From NCBI RefSeq assembly GCF_013328205.1, contig NZ_JABULH010000002.1:372001-436000 (forward strand): a DNA stretch of 64,000 nucleotides, in the 5' to 3' direction. Position 1 is the first letter of the stretch, and each line of letters begins with the position of its first letter. The position numbers were made by a program, and so were the translations under genes. The notes below the pieces were generated by a model. The model worked only from the letters and a program-made list of their open reading frames with translations. It had not been told where the DNA came from and did no database searches. Origin of the DNA: Sphingomonas hominis (GTDB lineage Bacteria; Pseudomonadota; Alphaproteobacteria; Sphingomonadales; Sphingomonadaceae). This document shows positions 9,370-17,739 of this stretch, in pieces.

Positions 9370-11652
9370 TCAGCGTGCGATGCCGCCCGCCGCCAAGACC
9401 GCGAGCGTCATCAGCTCGCTGGCGGTCGCGGTCATCGGTGCGATCTGCACGGGCTTCTCCATGCCGATCAACATCGGGCCGATCATGTCGTCGCCGCCCA
9501 GTTCGCGCAGCAGCTTGGCCGAGATGTTGGCCGATTGCAGCCCCGGCATGACCAGAATGTTCGCCGGTCCGGAAAGCCGCGCGAACGGGTAGTTCGCCTG
9601 CTGCTTGGGATTGAGCGCGACGTCGGGCGACATCTCGCCCTCATATTCGAAGCTCACCTGACGCCCGTCGAGCACGGTGACGGCCTGACGGATGTTGTCG
9701 AGGAACACGCCCTCTGGCGTGCCGAAGGTCGAGTAGCTCAAGAAAGCGACGCGCGGTTCGTGGCCCATGCGGCGCGCGACCGCGGCGGTCTGCTCGGCGA
9801 TGTCCGCCAGTTCCTCGGCGGTGGGCCGCTCGTTGACCGTCGTGTCGGCGATGAAGATCGTGTGGCTCTGTCCGACCAGCACGTGGATGCCGAACGGCGT
9901 GCGATCGGGCTTGGGGTCGATCACGCGGCGCACCTCACGGTAGCTCTGCGCGAAGGTGCGGGTGATGCCGGTGATCATCGCGTCGGCCTCGCCCAACTGG
10001 AGCAGCACCGAGCCGAAGGTGTTGCGGTCCTGGTTGATCATCCGCTCGCAATCGCGGCGCAGGAATCCGCGGCGCTGGAGCCGGCCGTAGAGGAAGTCGA
10101 CCATGCGCGGGACCAGCGGCGAGACGCGACTGTTGTGGACCTCATATTCGGCCGGGTTGGCGATGCCGAGCGCGGCGAGGCGGTCGTGCACGTCGTCGCG
10201 CCCGACCAGCACCGGGGTGCCGTAGCCGCCCTCCTTGAACGCGATCGCAGCGCGCAGCACGACTTCCTCCTCACCTTCGGCGAAGATCACGCGCTTGGGA
10301 TGCGCGCGCGCACCCTCATAGGCGAGGCTCAGCACCGAGGTGGTCGGGTTCAATCGCGCGCGCAGCGTCTGGCGGTAAGCGTCGATGTCGAGGATCGGCT
10401 TGGTCGCGACGCCTGAGTCCATCGCCGCCTTGGCGACCGCGACCGAGACAAGCTCCATCAACCGCGGGTCGAACGGGGCGGGGATGATATACTCGGGGCC
10501 GAAGCTGTGCTGAACGCCGTACGCGGCGGCGACTTCCTCGGGCACGCGCTGCCGCGCGAGTTCCGCGATCGCGTTGGCGGCGGCGATCTTCATCTCGTCG
10601 TTGATCGCCGAGGCGCGCACGTCGAGCGCGCCGCGGAAGATGAACGGGAAGCCGAGCACGTTGTTGACCTGGTTCGGGTAATCCGACCGGCCAGTGGCAA
10701 TGATCGCGTCGGGGCGTGCGGCCTTGGCGAGTTCGGGGCGGATCTCGGGCTCGGGATTCGCCATCGCGAAGATGATCGGCGCCTTTGCCATATCCTTGAC
10801 CATCTCGGGCTTGAGCGCGCCCGCCGCCGACAGGCCCAGGAACACGTCGGCACCGGCCAGCGCCTCGGTCAGGGTGCGGCGGTCGGTCGCGACCGCGTGC
10901 GCCGACTGCCACTGGTTCACGTCGTCGCGGCCCTGGTAGATGACGCCGGTGCGGTCGCAGATGATGACGTTCTGCTGGCGCACGCCCATCGCCTTGATCA
11001 GGTCGGTGCAGGCGAGCGCCGCCGCGCCTGCGCCGTTCACCACCACCTTGACGTCAGCGAGTTTGCGGCCGGTCAGCAGGCAGGCGTTGATCAGCCCGGC
11101 GGCGCAGATGATCGCGGTGCCGTGCTGGTCGTCGTGGAAGACCGGAATGTTCATCCGCTCGCGCAAGGATTGCTCGATGATGAAGCACTCGGGCGCCTTG
11201 ATGTCCTCTAGGTTGATGCCGCCGAAGCTGGGTTCGAGCAGCGCCACCGCGTTGACGAAGGCGTCGACATCTTCAGTCGCTAGTTCGAGGTCGATCGAGT
11301 CGACGTCGGCGAAGCGCTTGAACAGCACCGCCTTGCCTTCCATCACCGGCTTGGACGCGAGCGCGCCGAGATTGCCGAGCCCCAGGATCGCGGTGCCGTT
11401 GGAGATGACCGCGACCAGATTACCCTTGGCGGTGTAATCATAGGCGAGCGCAGGGTCGTCGGCGATCGCGCGCACCGGCACCGCGACGCCGGGCGAATAG
11501 GCGAGCGCCAGGTCGCGCTGCGTCGCCATCGGCTTGGACGCGATGATCTCGATCTTGCCCGGCCGCCCTTCCGAATGGAACAACAGCGCCTCGCGCTCGG
11601 AGAACTGAACGTTGGTCACTTCTTCGGCGGCGCCGTTGCGGGTATCGGTCAT
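9370..11652 (-). CDS. maeB: NADP-dependent malic enzyme with phosphotransacetylase-like domain
   Basis: A 760-residue MaeB-type enzyme that decarboxylates malate to pyruvate with NADP+. The malic enzyme part covers about residues 20-430 ([41 protein letters not shown] in two halves, [21 protein letters not shown] as nucleotide-binding loop). The C-terminal about 330 residues resemble phosphate acetyltransferase ([35 protein letters not shown]) and are thought to be regulatory. Length agrees with the fused bacterial form (about 760). It is flanked by the lipoprotein and the alkyltransferase, both on the same strand, with 101 and 39 bases between. Confidence 0.95.
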   Translation of the reverse strand: MTDTRNGAAEEVTNVQFSEREALLFHSEGRPGKIEIIASKPMATQRDLALAYSPGVAVPVRAIADDPALAYDYTAKGNLVAVISNGTAILGLGNLGALASKPVMEGKAVLFKRFADVDSIDLELATEDVDAFVNAVALLEPSFGGINLEDIKAPECFIIEQSLRERMNIPVFHDDQHGTAIICAAGLINACLLTGRKLADVKVVVNGAGAAALACTDLIKAMGVRQQNVIICDRTGVIYQGRDDVNQWQSAHAVATDRRTLTEALAGADVFLGLSAAGALKPEMVKDMAKAPIIFAMANPEPEIRPELAKAARPDAIIATGRSDYPNQVNNVLGFPFIFRGALDVRASAINDEMKIAAANAIAELARQRVPEEVAAAYGVQHSFGPEYIIPAPFDPRLMELVSVAVAKAAMDSGVATKPILDIDAYRQTLRARLNPTTSVLSLAYEGARAHPKRVIFAEGEEEVVLRAAIAFKEGGYGTPVLVGRDDVHDRLAALGIANPAEYEVHNSRVSPLVPRMVDFLYGRLQRRGFLRRDCERMINQDRNTFGSVLLQLGEADAMITGITRTFAQSYREVRRVIDPKPDRTPFGIHVLVGQSHTIFIADTTVNERPTAEELADIAEQTAAVARRMGHEPRVAFLSYSTFGTPEGVFLDNIRQAVTVLDGRQVSFEYEGEMSPDVALNPKQQANYPFARLSGPANILVMPGLQSANISAKLLRELGGDDMIGPMLIGMEKPVQIAPMTATASELMTLAVLAAGGIAR

Positions 11653-11691
11653 GCGCGTGCCCTTACGGAAAGGTGGCGGTGATGTGAACCG

Positions 11692-12192
11692 TTACCATGC
11701 ACCGGATGTGTGACGTTCGTGGTCCAGCAGGAAACGCTTCGCCGCCAGCCCGCCTGCGAAGCCGGTCAGCGCGCCGTTGCTGCCGACGACGCGGTGGCAC
11801 GGGGCGACGATCGACAACGGATTGCGGCCGTTCGCGGCGCCCACCGCACGGGTGGCGGTCGGGCGGCCGATCGCGTGCGCGATCTGGGCGTAGCTGCGCG
11901 TCTCGGCGAAGGGGATGTCGGCGAGCGCCAGCCACACGTCGCGCTGGAACGGCGTGCCCCGTGGGGCGAGCGGCAGGTCGAAGCCGGTGCGCGTGCCGGC
12001 GAAATACTCGGTAAGCTGTTCGGCCGCCGCAGCGAGCACCGGATGGTCGTCGCGGGGCGTCACATCTGCTAGCCGCACGCGACCCGGCGCGTCGTCGGGC
12101 CACAGGATCGCGACCAGCCCGTTGTCCGACGCGACCAATGTCAGCGGACCGATGGGTGAAGGCAGGAGCGAGCGAAAGAGCATGGCGAGCAT
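11692..12192 (-). CDS. ogt: Methylated-DNA--protein-cysteine methyltransferase
   Basis: A suicide repair protein that moves alkyl groups from O6-alkylguanine to its own cysteine. The active site PCHRVVG is present, followed by GSNGALTGFAGGLAAKRFLL, and the DNA-binding helix region is RSYAQIAHAIGRPTATRAVGAANGRN. The frame is open to 12297, but the family core begins at MLFRSLLPSPIGPLTLVASDNGL, so I use the ATG at 12192 (166 residues); 12183 is an alternative. It is divergent from mutS, whose ATG is at 12281, so two DNA-repair genes share an 88-base promoter region. There is no Ada-type regulatory domain. Confidence 0.92.
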   Translation of the reverse strand: MLAMLFRSLLPSPIGPLTLVASDNGLVAILWPDDAPGRVRLADVTPRDDHPVLAAAAEQLTEYFAGTRTGFDLPLAPRGTPFQRDVWLALADIPFAETRSYAQIAHAIGRPTATRAVGAANGRNPLSIVAPCHRVVGSNGALTGFAGGLAAKRFLLDHERHTSGAW

Positions 12193-12280
12193 CTCGTGAA
12201 AGCAGGCGACGTGTGTAGCGCGAGCGCGGGCAATCGGACACGCCTTTCGCGCGTGCCCGCGCTTCTGTATCGCGCCCGCG

Positions 12281-14881
12281 ATGGCGAGCGTTTCCACCCC
12301 GACCCCGATGATGGCGCAGTATATGGCGCTGAAGGCGGAGGCGGCGGACTGCCTGCTGTTCTACCGGATGGGCGATTTCTTCGAACTGTTCTTCGACGAC
12401 GCGCGGGTTGCCGCGCAGGTGCTCGACATCGCGCTGACCGCGCGCGGCGAGCACGAGGGGGAGAAGATCCCGATGTGCGGCGTGCCGGTCCATGCCGCGA
12501 CCGCTTATCTGCAACGCCTGATCAAGGCCGGGCACCGCGTCGCCATCGCCGAGCAGACCGAAACGCCCGAGGCGGCGCGCAAGGCACGCGGCTCGAAGGC
12601 GCTGGTCGGGCGCGCGATCGTCCGCTTCGTCACCGCGGGCACGCTGACCGAGGAAGCGCTGCTCGACGCACGCGTGGCGAATTGGTGTGCGTGCGTAGGC
12701 GAGGTGAACGGCGCCGTCGCGATCGCTGCCGCCGACGTGTCGACCGGACGCTTCGTGGTGATTGAAACCGAAGCGGGTGGCATGGGAGCGGAACTCGCGC
12801 GGCTGGGCGCGGCCGAGGTGGTGGCGTGCGAGGGCGCGGACCATCCCGCCAGCGTGTGGCGTCCGCGTGCCGACTTCGACAGCGCGCAGGGTGAGGCGCG
12901 GTTGAAGCAGCTCTACGGCGTCGCGACGCTCGACGGCTTCGGCCAGTTCTCGCGCGCCGCGCTGTCGGCGGCGGGCGCGCTGGTCGCGTATCTGGAGCAC
13001 AACGCGAAGGGCGCGCTGCCTTTCCTGCGCCCACCGACGCTTGAGGCGGCGGCCGAGACGATGGCGATCGACGCGGCCACGCGCGAGAGCCTGGAGCTGA
13101 CCTGTACGGTCGCGGGACAGCGCAAGGGCAGTCTGCTCGACGCGGTCGACCGCACCGTGACCGGCGCGGGCGCGCGTCTGCTGGGCGAGGACATCGCTGC
13201 GCCCTTGATGGACTTGGGCGCGATCGAGGCGCGGCAGGCGCTGGTTGCGCTGTTCCATGACGACGATGCCTTGCGTGAACGGTTGCGCGCGAGCTTGCGT
13301 GCGCTGCCCGATGTGGGCCGTGCGCTCGGGCGGCTGGCGGCGGGGCGGGGCGGTCCGCGCGATCTCGGGCAGTTGCGCGACGGGCTCGACGGTGCGGCTC
13401 ACCTCGCCGAGCTGCTTGGCAAGATCGAGCCGGCGCCTTCACTGCTCACCGAAACCCTGCCGCGGCTGCGTGGACACGGTGCGCTGATCGACCTGCTCAA
13501 GCGCGCTCTGGTGCCTGCACCGCCGATCGAGGCGAGCGACGGCGGCTATATCGCGGCGGGGTACGACGCGGCGCTCGACGAATTGCGCGACGCGGGCGCG
13601 GGCGGGCGGCGCGCGATCGCCGCGCTGGAGGCGAAATACCGCGCCGACACGGGCGTCACCGCGCTCAAGATCAAGCACAACGGCGTGCTCGGCTACCATA
13701 TCGAAGTGCCCGCGCGCGCCGCCGACCCGCTGATGCGCGCGGACTCAGGGTTCACGCACCGACAGACGATGGCGGGTGCAATCCGCTTCAACGCGCCCGA
13801 ACTGCACGAGGTCGCTTCTCGTGTGACGCAGGCAGGCGCGCACGCGCTGACCGCCGAGGCTGCGCACCTGGAGGAACTGACGCAGACCGCGCTCGCCGCG
13901 CGCGAGAGCATCGCCGCGACCGCCGACGCGCTCGCTCGCCTCGACGTCGCAGCGGGGCTCGCCGAGCGCGCGGCCGAAGGTCACTGGACCAGGCCCAAAC
14001 TGGTCGAACAGGCATGTTTCGAGGTCGGGGGCGGGCGCCATCCGGTGGTCGAGAGCGCGCTGGCGAAATCGGGCGACCGCTTCGTCGCCAACGACTGTCG
14101 TTTGTCGGAGAGCAATCGCCTGTGGCTGGTCACCGGCCCCAACATGGGCGGCAAGTCGACGTTCCTGCGCCAGAACGCGCTGATTGCGGTGCTCGCGCAG
14201 GCCGGCAGCTACGTGCCCGCGTCGGCCGCGACGATCGGGCTGGTCGACCGGCTGTTCAGCCGCGTCGGCGCCTCGGACAATCTCGCGCGCGGACGCTCGA
14301 CCTTCATGGTCGAGATGGTCGAGACCGCCGCGATCCTGGCGCAGGCGACCCCGCGCAGCTTCGTGATCCTAGACGAGGTGGGGCGCGGCACCTCGACCTA
14401 TGACGGGCTCGCGATCGCCTGGGCAGTGGTGGAGGCGATCCACGAGGAGAACCGCTGCCGCTGCCTGTTCGCGACGCATTATCACGAACTGACGAGGATC
14501 GCCGAACGCTGCGACGCGCTGTCGCTCCACAACGTTCGTGCGCGTGAGTGGAAGGGCGATCTGGTGCTGCTGCACGAGGTGGTGGAAGGGCCGGCGGATC
14601 GCAGCTACGGCCTGGCGGTCGCGCGGCTCGCGGGCATGTCGCCGGGCACGGTCGCGCGTGCCAAGTCGGTGCTCGCGAAACTGGAGGCGGGGCGCGCCAA
14701 GACCGGCGGGCTCGCCGCGGGCCTCGATGATCTGCCGCTGTTCGCCGCCGCGGCGCAGGCCGAGGAAGCGCAGTGCGACGCGATCCGCGCCGAGGTCGAG
14801 GCGATCGACGTCGACGCGCTGACTCCGCGCGAGGCGCTCGACACGCTCTACCGGTTGAAGGCGCTAGCGCGGGAAGGCTGA
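12281..14881 (+). CDS. mutS: DNA mismatch repair protein MutS
   Basis: An 866-residue MutS, the mismatch-sensing ATPase of methyl-independent or MutL-dependent repair. The mismatch-binding domain contains the Phe-x-Glu motif in YRMGDFFELFFDDA (near residue 35). The C-terminal ABC-type ATPase has Walker A in GPNMGGKST (about 619-627), Walker B in FVILDEVGRGTSTYDGLA, and the signature histidine in FATHYHELT. All domains are present and length is normal. The start at 12281 gives MASVSTPTPMMAQYMALK, as expected. It is followed 32 bases later by glnD. Confidence 0.97.
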   Translation: MASVSTPTPMMAQYMALKAEAADCLLFYRMGDFFELFFDDARVAAQVLDIALTARGEHEGEKIPMCGVPVHAATAYLQRLIKAGHRVAIAEQTETPEAARKARGSKALVGRAIVRFVTAGTLTEEALLDARVANWCACVGEVNGAVAIAAADVSTGRFVVIETEAGGMGAELARLGAAEVVACEGADHPASVWRPRADFDSAQGEARLKQLYGVATLDGFGQFSRAALSAAGALVAYLEHNAKGALPFLRPPTLEAAAETMAIDAATRESLELTCTVAGQRKGSLLDAVDRTVTGAGARLLGEDIAAPLMDLGAIEARQALVALFHDDDALRERLRASLRALPDVGRALGRLAAGRGGPRDLGQLRDGLDGAAHLAELLGKIEPAPSLLTETLPRLRGHGALIDLLKRALVPAPPIEASDGGYIAAGYDAALDELRDAGAGGRRAIAALEAKYRADTGVTALKIKHNGVLGYHIEVPARAADPLMRADSGFTHRQTMAGAIRFNAPELHEVASRVTQAGAHALTAEAAHLEELTQTALAARESIAATADALARLDVAAGLAERAAEGHWTRPKLVEQACFEVGGGRHPVVESALAKSGDRFVANDCRLSESNRLWLVTGPNMGGKSTFLRQNALIAVLAQAGSYVPASAATIGLVDRLFSRVGASDNLARGRSTFMVEMVETAAILAQATPRSFVILDEVGRGTSTYDGLAIAWAVVEAIHEENRCRCLFATHYHELTRIAERCDALSLHNVRAREWKGDLVLLHEVVEGPADRSYGLAVARLAGMSPGTVARAKSVLAKLEAGRAKTGGLAAGLDDLPLFAAAAQAEEAQCDAIRAEVEAIDVDALTPREALDTLYRLKALAREG

Positions 14882-14913
14882 CGCGGGGCTCCCCATCGGC
14901 GCGGCGCGCGCTT

Positions 14914-17673
14914 ATGTCGGGCACCATGCGCCGAACCTTTGAGCAATTGCCCAACCGCCGTGCGATCGTCGATCGCCGCGCGCTCGTCGATGCGCTCGCC
15001 GCTCTGGATGAAGGCAGCCACGCCCAGCTTCGCCGCGGCGCGACGGCGATCCTCAAGGCCGCGCTCGACGCCGGACGTGCGGAGATCGCGCGGCGGCTGT
15101 CGGAGCACCCCTCGCGCGGGCTGGAGGCGGCAAACGCGCAGGCGTATCTGGTCGACCAGATCATCGTCACGCTGGCCGATTTCACCACCACGCGGCTCTA
15201 TCCCTTGAGCAACCCGACCGCGTCGGAGCGGCTGCTGCTGATCGCGGTCGGCGGCTACGGTCGCGGTGAGATGGCGCCGTTCAGCGACGTCGACCTTGGC
15301 TTCGTGACGCCGTGGAAACAGACGCCCTGGGCCGAGCAGGCGATCGAATCGATGCTCTACGCGCTCTGGGACTTGGGATTGAAGGTCGGTCATTCGAGCC
15401 GCTCGCTCGACGACATGGTGCGCCAGGCGAAAGCCGACGTGACGGTGCGCACCGCGCTGCTGGAGGCGCGCTACCTGTGGGGCGACGAGGCGCTGTACGA
15501 GGAAGCGGCCGAGCGGTTCGACAAGGAGGTGAGGAGCGGCACCGAGCGGCAGTTCGTCGCCGACAAGCTCGCCGAGCGCAACGCGCGCCACGTGCGAATG
15601 GGTGACACGCGCTATGTGGTCGAGCCCAACGTGAAGGAAGGGAAGGGCGGCCTGCGCGATCTCCACGCGCTCTTCTGGATCGGCAAATACGCCTACAAGG
15701 TGCGAAGCTCGCGCGAGCTGAAGGACGCCGGACTGTTCACGCCGGAGGAATATCGGCTGTTCCACCGCGCCGACAATTTCCTCTGGGCGGTGCGCTGTCA
15801 CCTCCACCTGATCGCGGGGCGGGCCGAGGACCGGCTGACCTTCGACTATCAGCGCGAGATCGCCGCGCGGATGCACTACGCCGATCGCCCGGGCAAATCC
15901 GCGGTCGAGCGGTTCATGCAATTTTACTTCCTGCAGGCGAAGACGGTAGGCTCGCTCACCGGCCTGTTCCTCGCGCACCTGGAGGAGCGCTACAATCGAC
16001 GGCACAGCGGCGAGCGGATCAAGCGGTTGTTGCGTTCTCCGCGCAAGCTGAACGGCTTCACCGTCGACCGCGGGCGGCTGGCGATCCCGAGCGATGATTT
16101 CTTTGCCACCGACCCCGTGCGGCTGGTCGAGGCATTCGCGCTCGCCGCGCAGACGCAGATGGAGATTCATCCGCTCGCGCTGCGCTGCGCGACGCGCGAC
16201 GCGAAACTCGCCGCGTCGGTCCGACGCGATCCGCGCGCGAACGCGCTGTTCCTCGACGTGCTGACCAGCCGCAACGACCCCGAGCTGGTGCTGCGCTGGA
16301 TGAACGAGACCGGCGTGCTGGGGCGCTTCCTGCCCGATTTCGCGCGCGTGGTCGCGCAGATGCAGTTCGACATGTACCACCATTACACGGTCGACGAGCA
16401 TACGATCCGGGCGGTCGGGCTGCTCGCGCGGATCGAGAAGGGCGAGCTGAAGGACGATCATCCGCTCGCCAGCGCGGTGATGGAGCAGATCGTGTCGCGG
16501 CGCGTGCTCTACGTCGCCGTGCTGCTCCACGACATCGCCAAGGGGCGCGGTGGCGACCATTCGGTGCTGGGCGCCGAGGTCGCGTTGCGCGTCTGCCCGC
16601 GGCTGGGGCTGACGCGCGCGGAGACCGAGACGGTATCGTGGCTGGTGCGCCACCACCTGCTGATGTCGGCGACAGCGTTCAAGCGCGACCTGTCGGACTT
16701 CAAAACGATCCTCGATTTCACCGCCATTGTGCAGAGCGTCGAGCGGTTGCGCCTGCTGCTGGTGCTGACCACCGTCGATATTCGCGCGGTCGGACCCGGC
16801 ACGTGGAACGGCTGGAAGGGGCAGTTGCTCGCCGACCTGTACGACGGCGCGGAAGAAGTGCTGCGGTTGGGGCACAAGCAGAAGGGCCGCACCGAGCGGA
16901 TCGCCGCCAAGCAGCAGGCACTACGCGAGGCGACCGGCTGGGACGAGGCGACGATGGCCGCCTACGTCCGCCGCCTGCCCGAACCGTATTGGATCGCCGA
17001 GCCCGCCGACGTGCTCGCCGCCAACGCCGAGGTGGTGCGCGCCGCGGGTGACGCTCCTTTGTCGATCGCAGCGCAGGTCTATCCTGAACGCGGTGCGACG
17101 CTCGTCACCGTTTACGCGACCGACCATCCGGGGCTGTTCTTCCGCATCGCGGGCGCGATCAACGTCGCGGGCGGCAACATCATCGACGCGCGCATCCACA
17201 CAACGCGCGACGGTATGGCGCTCGACAATTTCCTGGTGCAGGACCCGCTCGGCCGCCCGTTCGACGAGGCCGAGCAGTTGCAGCGCATCCGCGTGACGAT
17301 CGAGGACGCGCTCGCCGGGCGGGTGCGACTGACCGACCGGTTGAAGGCGAAGCCGCTGCCGCGTCTGCGCGCTGACGCGTTCGCGATCGCGCCCGACGTG
17401 CTGGTCGACAACAAGGCATCGAACCGCTTCACCGTGGTGGAGGTGGCCGCGCGCGATCGCCCGGCGCTGCTCAACCAGCTCGCACACGCACTGTTCCAGT
17501 CGAAGGTGACGATCCATTCCGCGCACGTGTCGACCTACGGCGAGCGCGCGGTGGACACCTTTTATCTGACCGACCTGACCGGCGACAAGATCGCGCTCGC
17601 CTCCAAGCTGCGCAGCATCGAGCGGCGGCTGCTCGCGGCGGCGGCGGGGAAGGCGCTGGAGGAAGCGGCGTGA
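14914..17673 (+). CDS. glnD: [Protein-PII] uridylyltransferase / uridylyl-removing enzyme
   Basis: A 919-residue GlnD, the sensor of glutamine that uridylylates or deuridylylates PII and so controls nitrogen assimilation. The nucleotidyltransferase motif GGYGRGEMAPFSDVDLGF begins near residue 113. The HD domain with LLHDIAKGRGGDHS lies near 537-550 and would do the removal reaction. Two ACT domains close the protein (about 725-800, TLVTVYATDHPGLFFRIAG; about 835-905, VVEVAARDRPALLNQLA). The frame extends upstream to 14773 inside mutS; the ATG at 14914 was preferred, with 14926 as alternative. A strong hairpin follows at 17684. Confidence 0.96.
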   Translation: MSGTMRRTFEQLPNRRAIVDRRALVDALAALDEGSHAQLRRGATAILKAALDAGRAEIARRLSEHPSRGLEAANAQAYLVDQIIVTLADFTTTRLYPLSNPTASERLLLIAVGGYGRGEMAPFSDVDLGFVTPWKQTPWAEQAIESMLYALWDLGLKVGHSSRSLDDMVRQAKADVTVRTALLEARYLWGDEALYEEAAERFDKEVRSGTERQFVADKLAERNARHVRMGDTRYVVEPNVKEGKGGLRDLHALFWIGKYAYKVRSSRELKDAGLFTPEEYRLFHRADNFLWAVRCHLHLIAGRAEDRLTFDYQREIAARMHYADRPGKSAVERFMQFYFLQAKTVGSLTGLFLAHLEERYNRRHSGERIKRLLRSPRKLNGFTVDRGRLAIPSDDFFATDPVRLVEAFALAAQTQMEIHPLALRCATRDAKLAASVRRDPRANALFLDVLTSRNDPELVLRWMNETGVLGRFLPDFARVVAQMQFDMYHHYTVDEHTIRAVGLLARIEKGELKDDHPLASAVMEQIVSRRVLYVAVLLHDIAKGRGGDHSVLGAEVALRVCPRLGLTRAETETVSWLVRHHLLMSATAFKRDLSDFKTILDFTAIVQSVERLRLLLVLTTVDIRAVGPGTWNGWKGQLLADLYDGAEEVLRLGHKQKGRTERIAAKQQALREATGWDEATMAAYVRRLPEPYWIAEPADVLAANAEVVRAAGDAPLSIAAQVYPERGATLVTVYATDHPGLFFRIAGAINVAGGNIIDARIHTTRDGMALDNFLVQDPLGRPFDEAEQLQRIRVTIEDALAGRVRLTDRLKAKPLPRLRADAFAIAPDVLVDNKASNRFTVVEVAARDRPALLNQLAHALFQSKVTIHSAHVSTYGERAVDTFYLTDLTGDKIALASKLRSIERRLLAAAAGKALEEAA

Positions 17674-17683
17674 GCCGCTGACG

Positions 17684-17720
17684 AAAAAGGCCGGCGCGCG
17701 GGGGGCGCACCGGCCTTTAT
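17684..17720. terminator. Bidirectional terminator glnD / TonB receptor 1
   Basis: A 9-bp perfect stem, AAAGGCCGG (17686-17694) paired with CCGGCCTTT (17710-17718), with a further partly paired GC-rich centre, lies between the convergent glnD and receptor genes. An A-run precedes and a T-run follows, so it works on both strands. Confidence 0.8.
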
Positions 17721-17739
17721 ACCATCGTGGATCAGCCGA

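Noticed and set aside
11663-13402. 579-residue minus-strand frame over mutS and ogt
   Set aside because: It overlaps mutS on the other strand and ogt in another frame, and contains only arginine/alanine-rich sequence.
14848-16875. 675-residue minus-strand frame across glnD
   Set aside because: Entirely antisense to GlnD, whose nucleotidyltransferase, HD and ACT motifs are clear; no family features in the antisense product.
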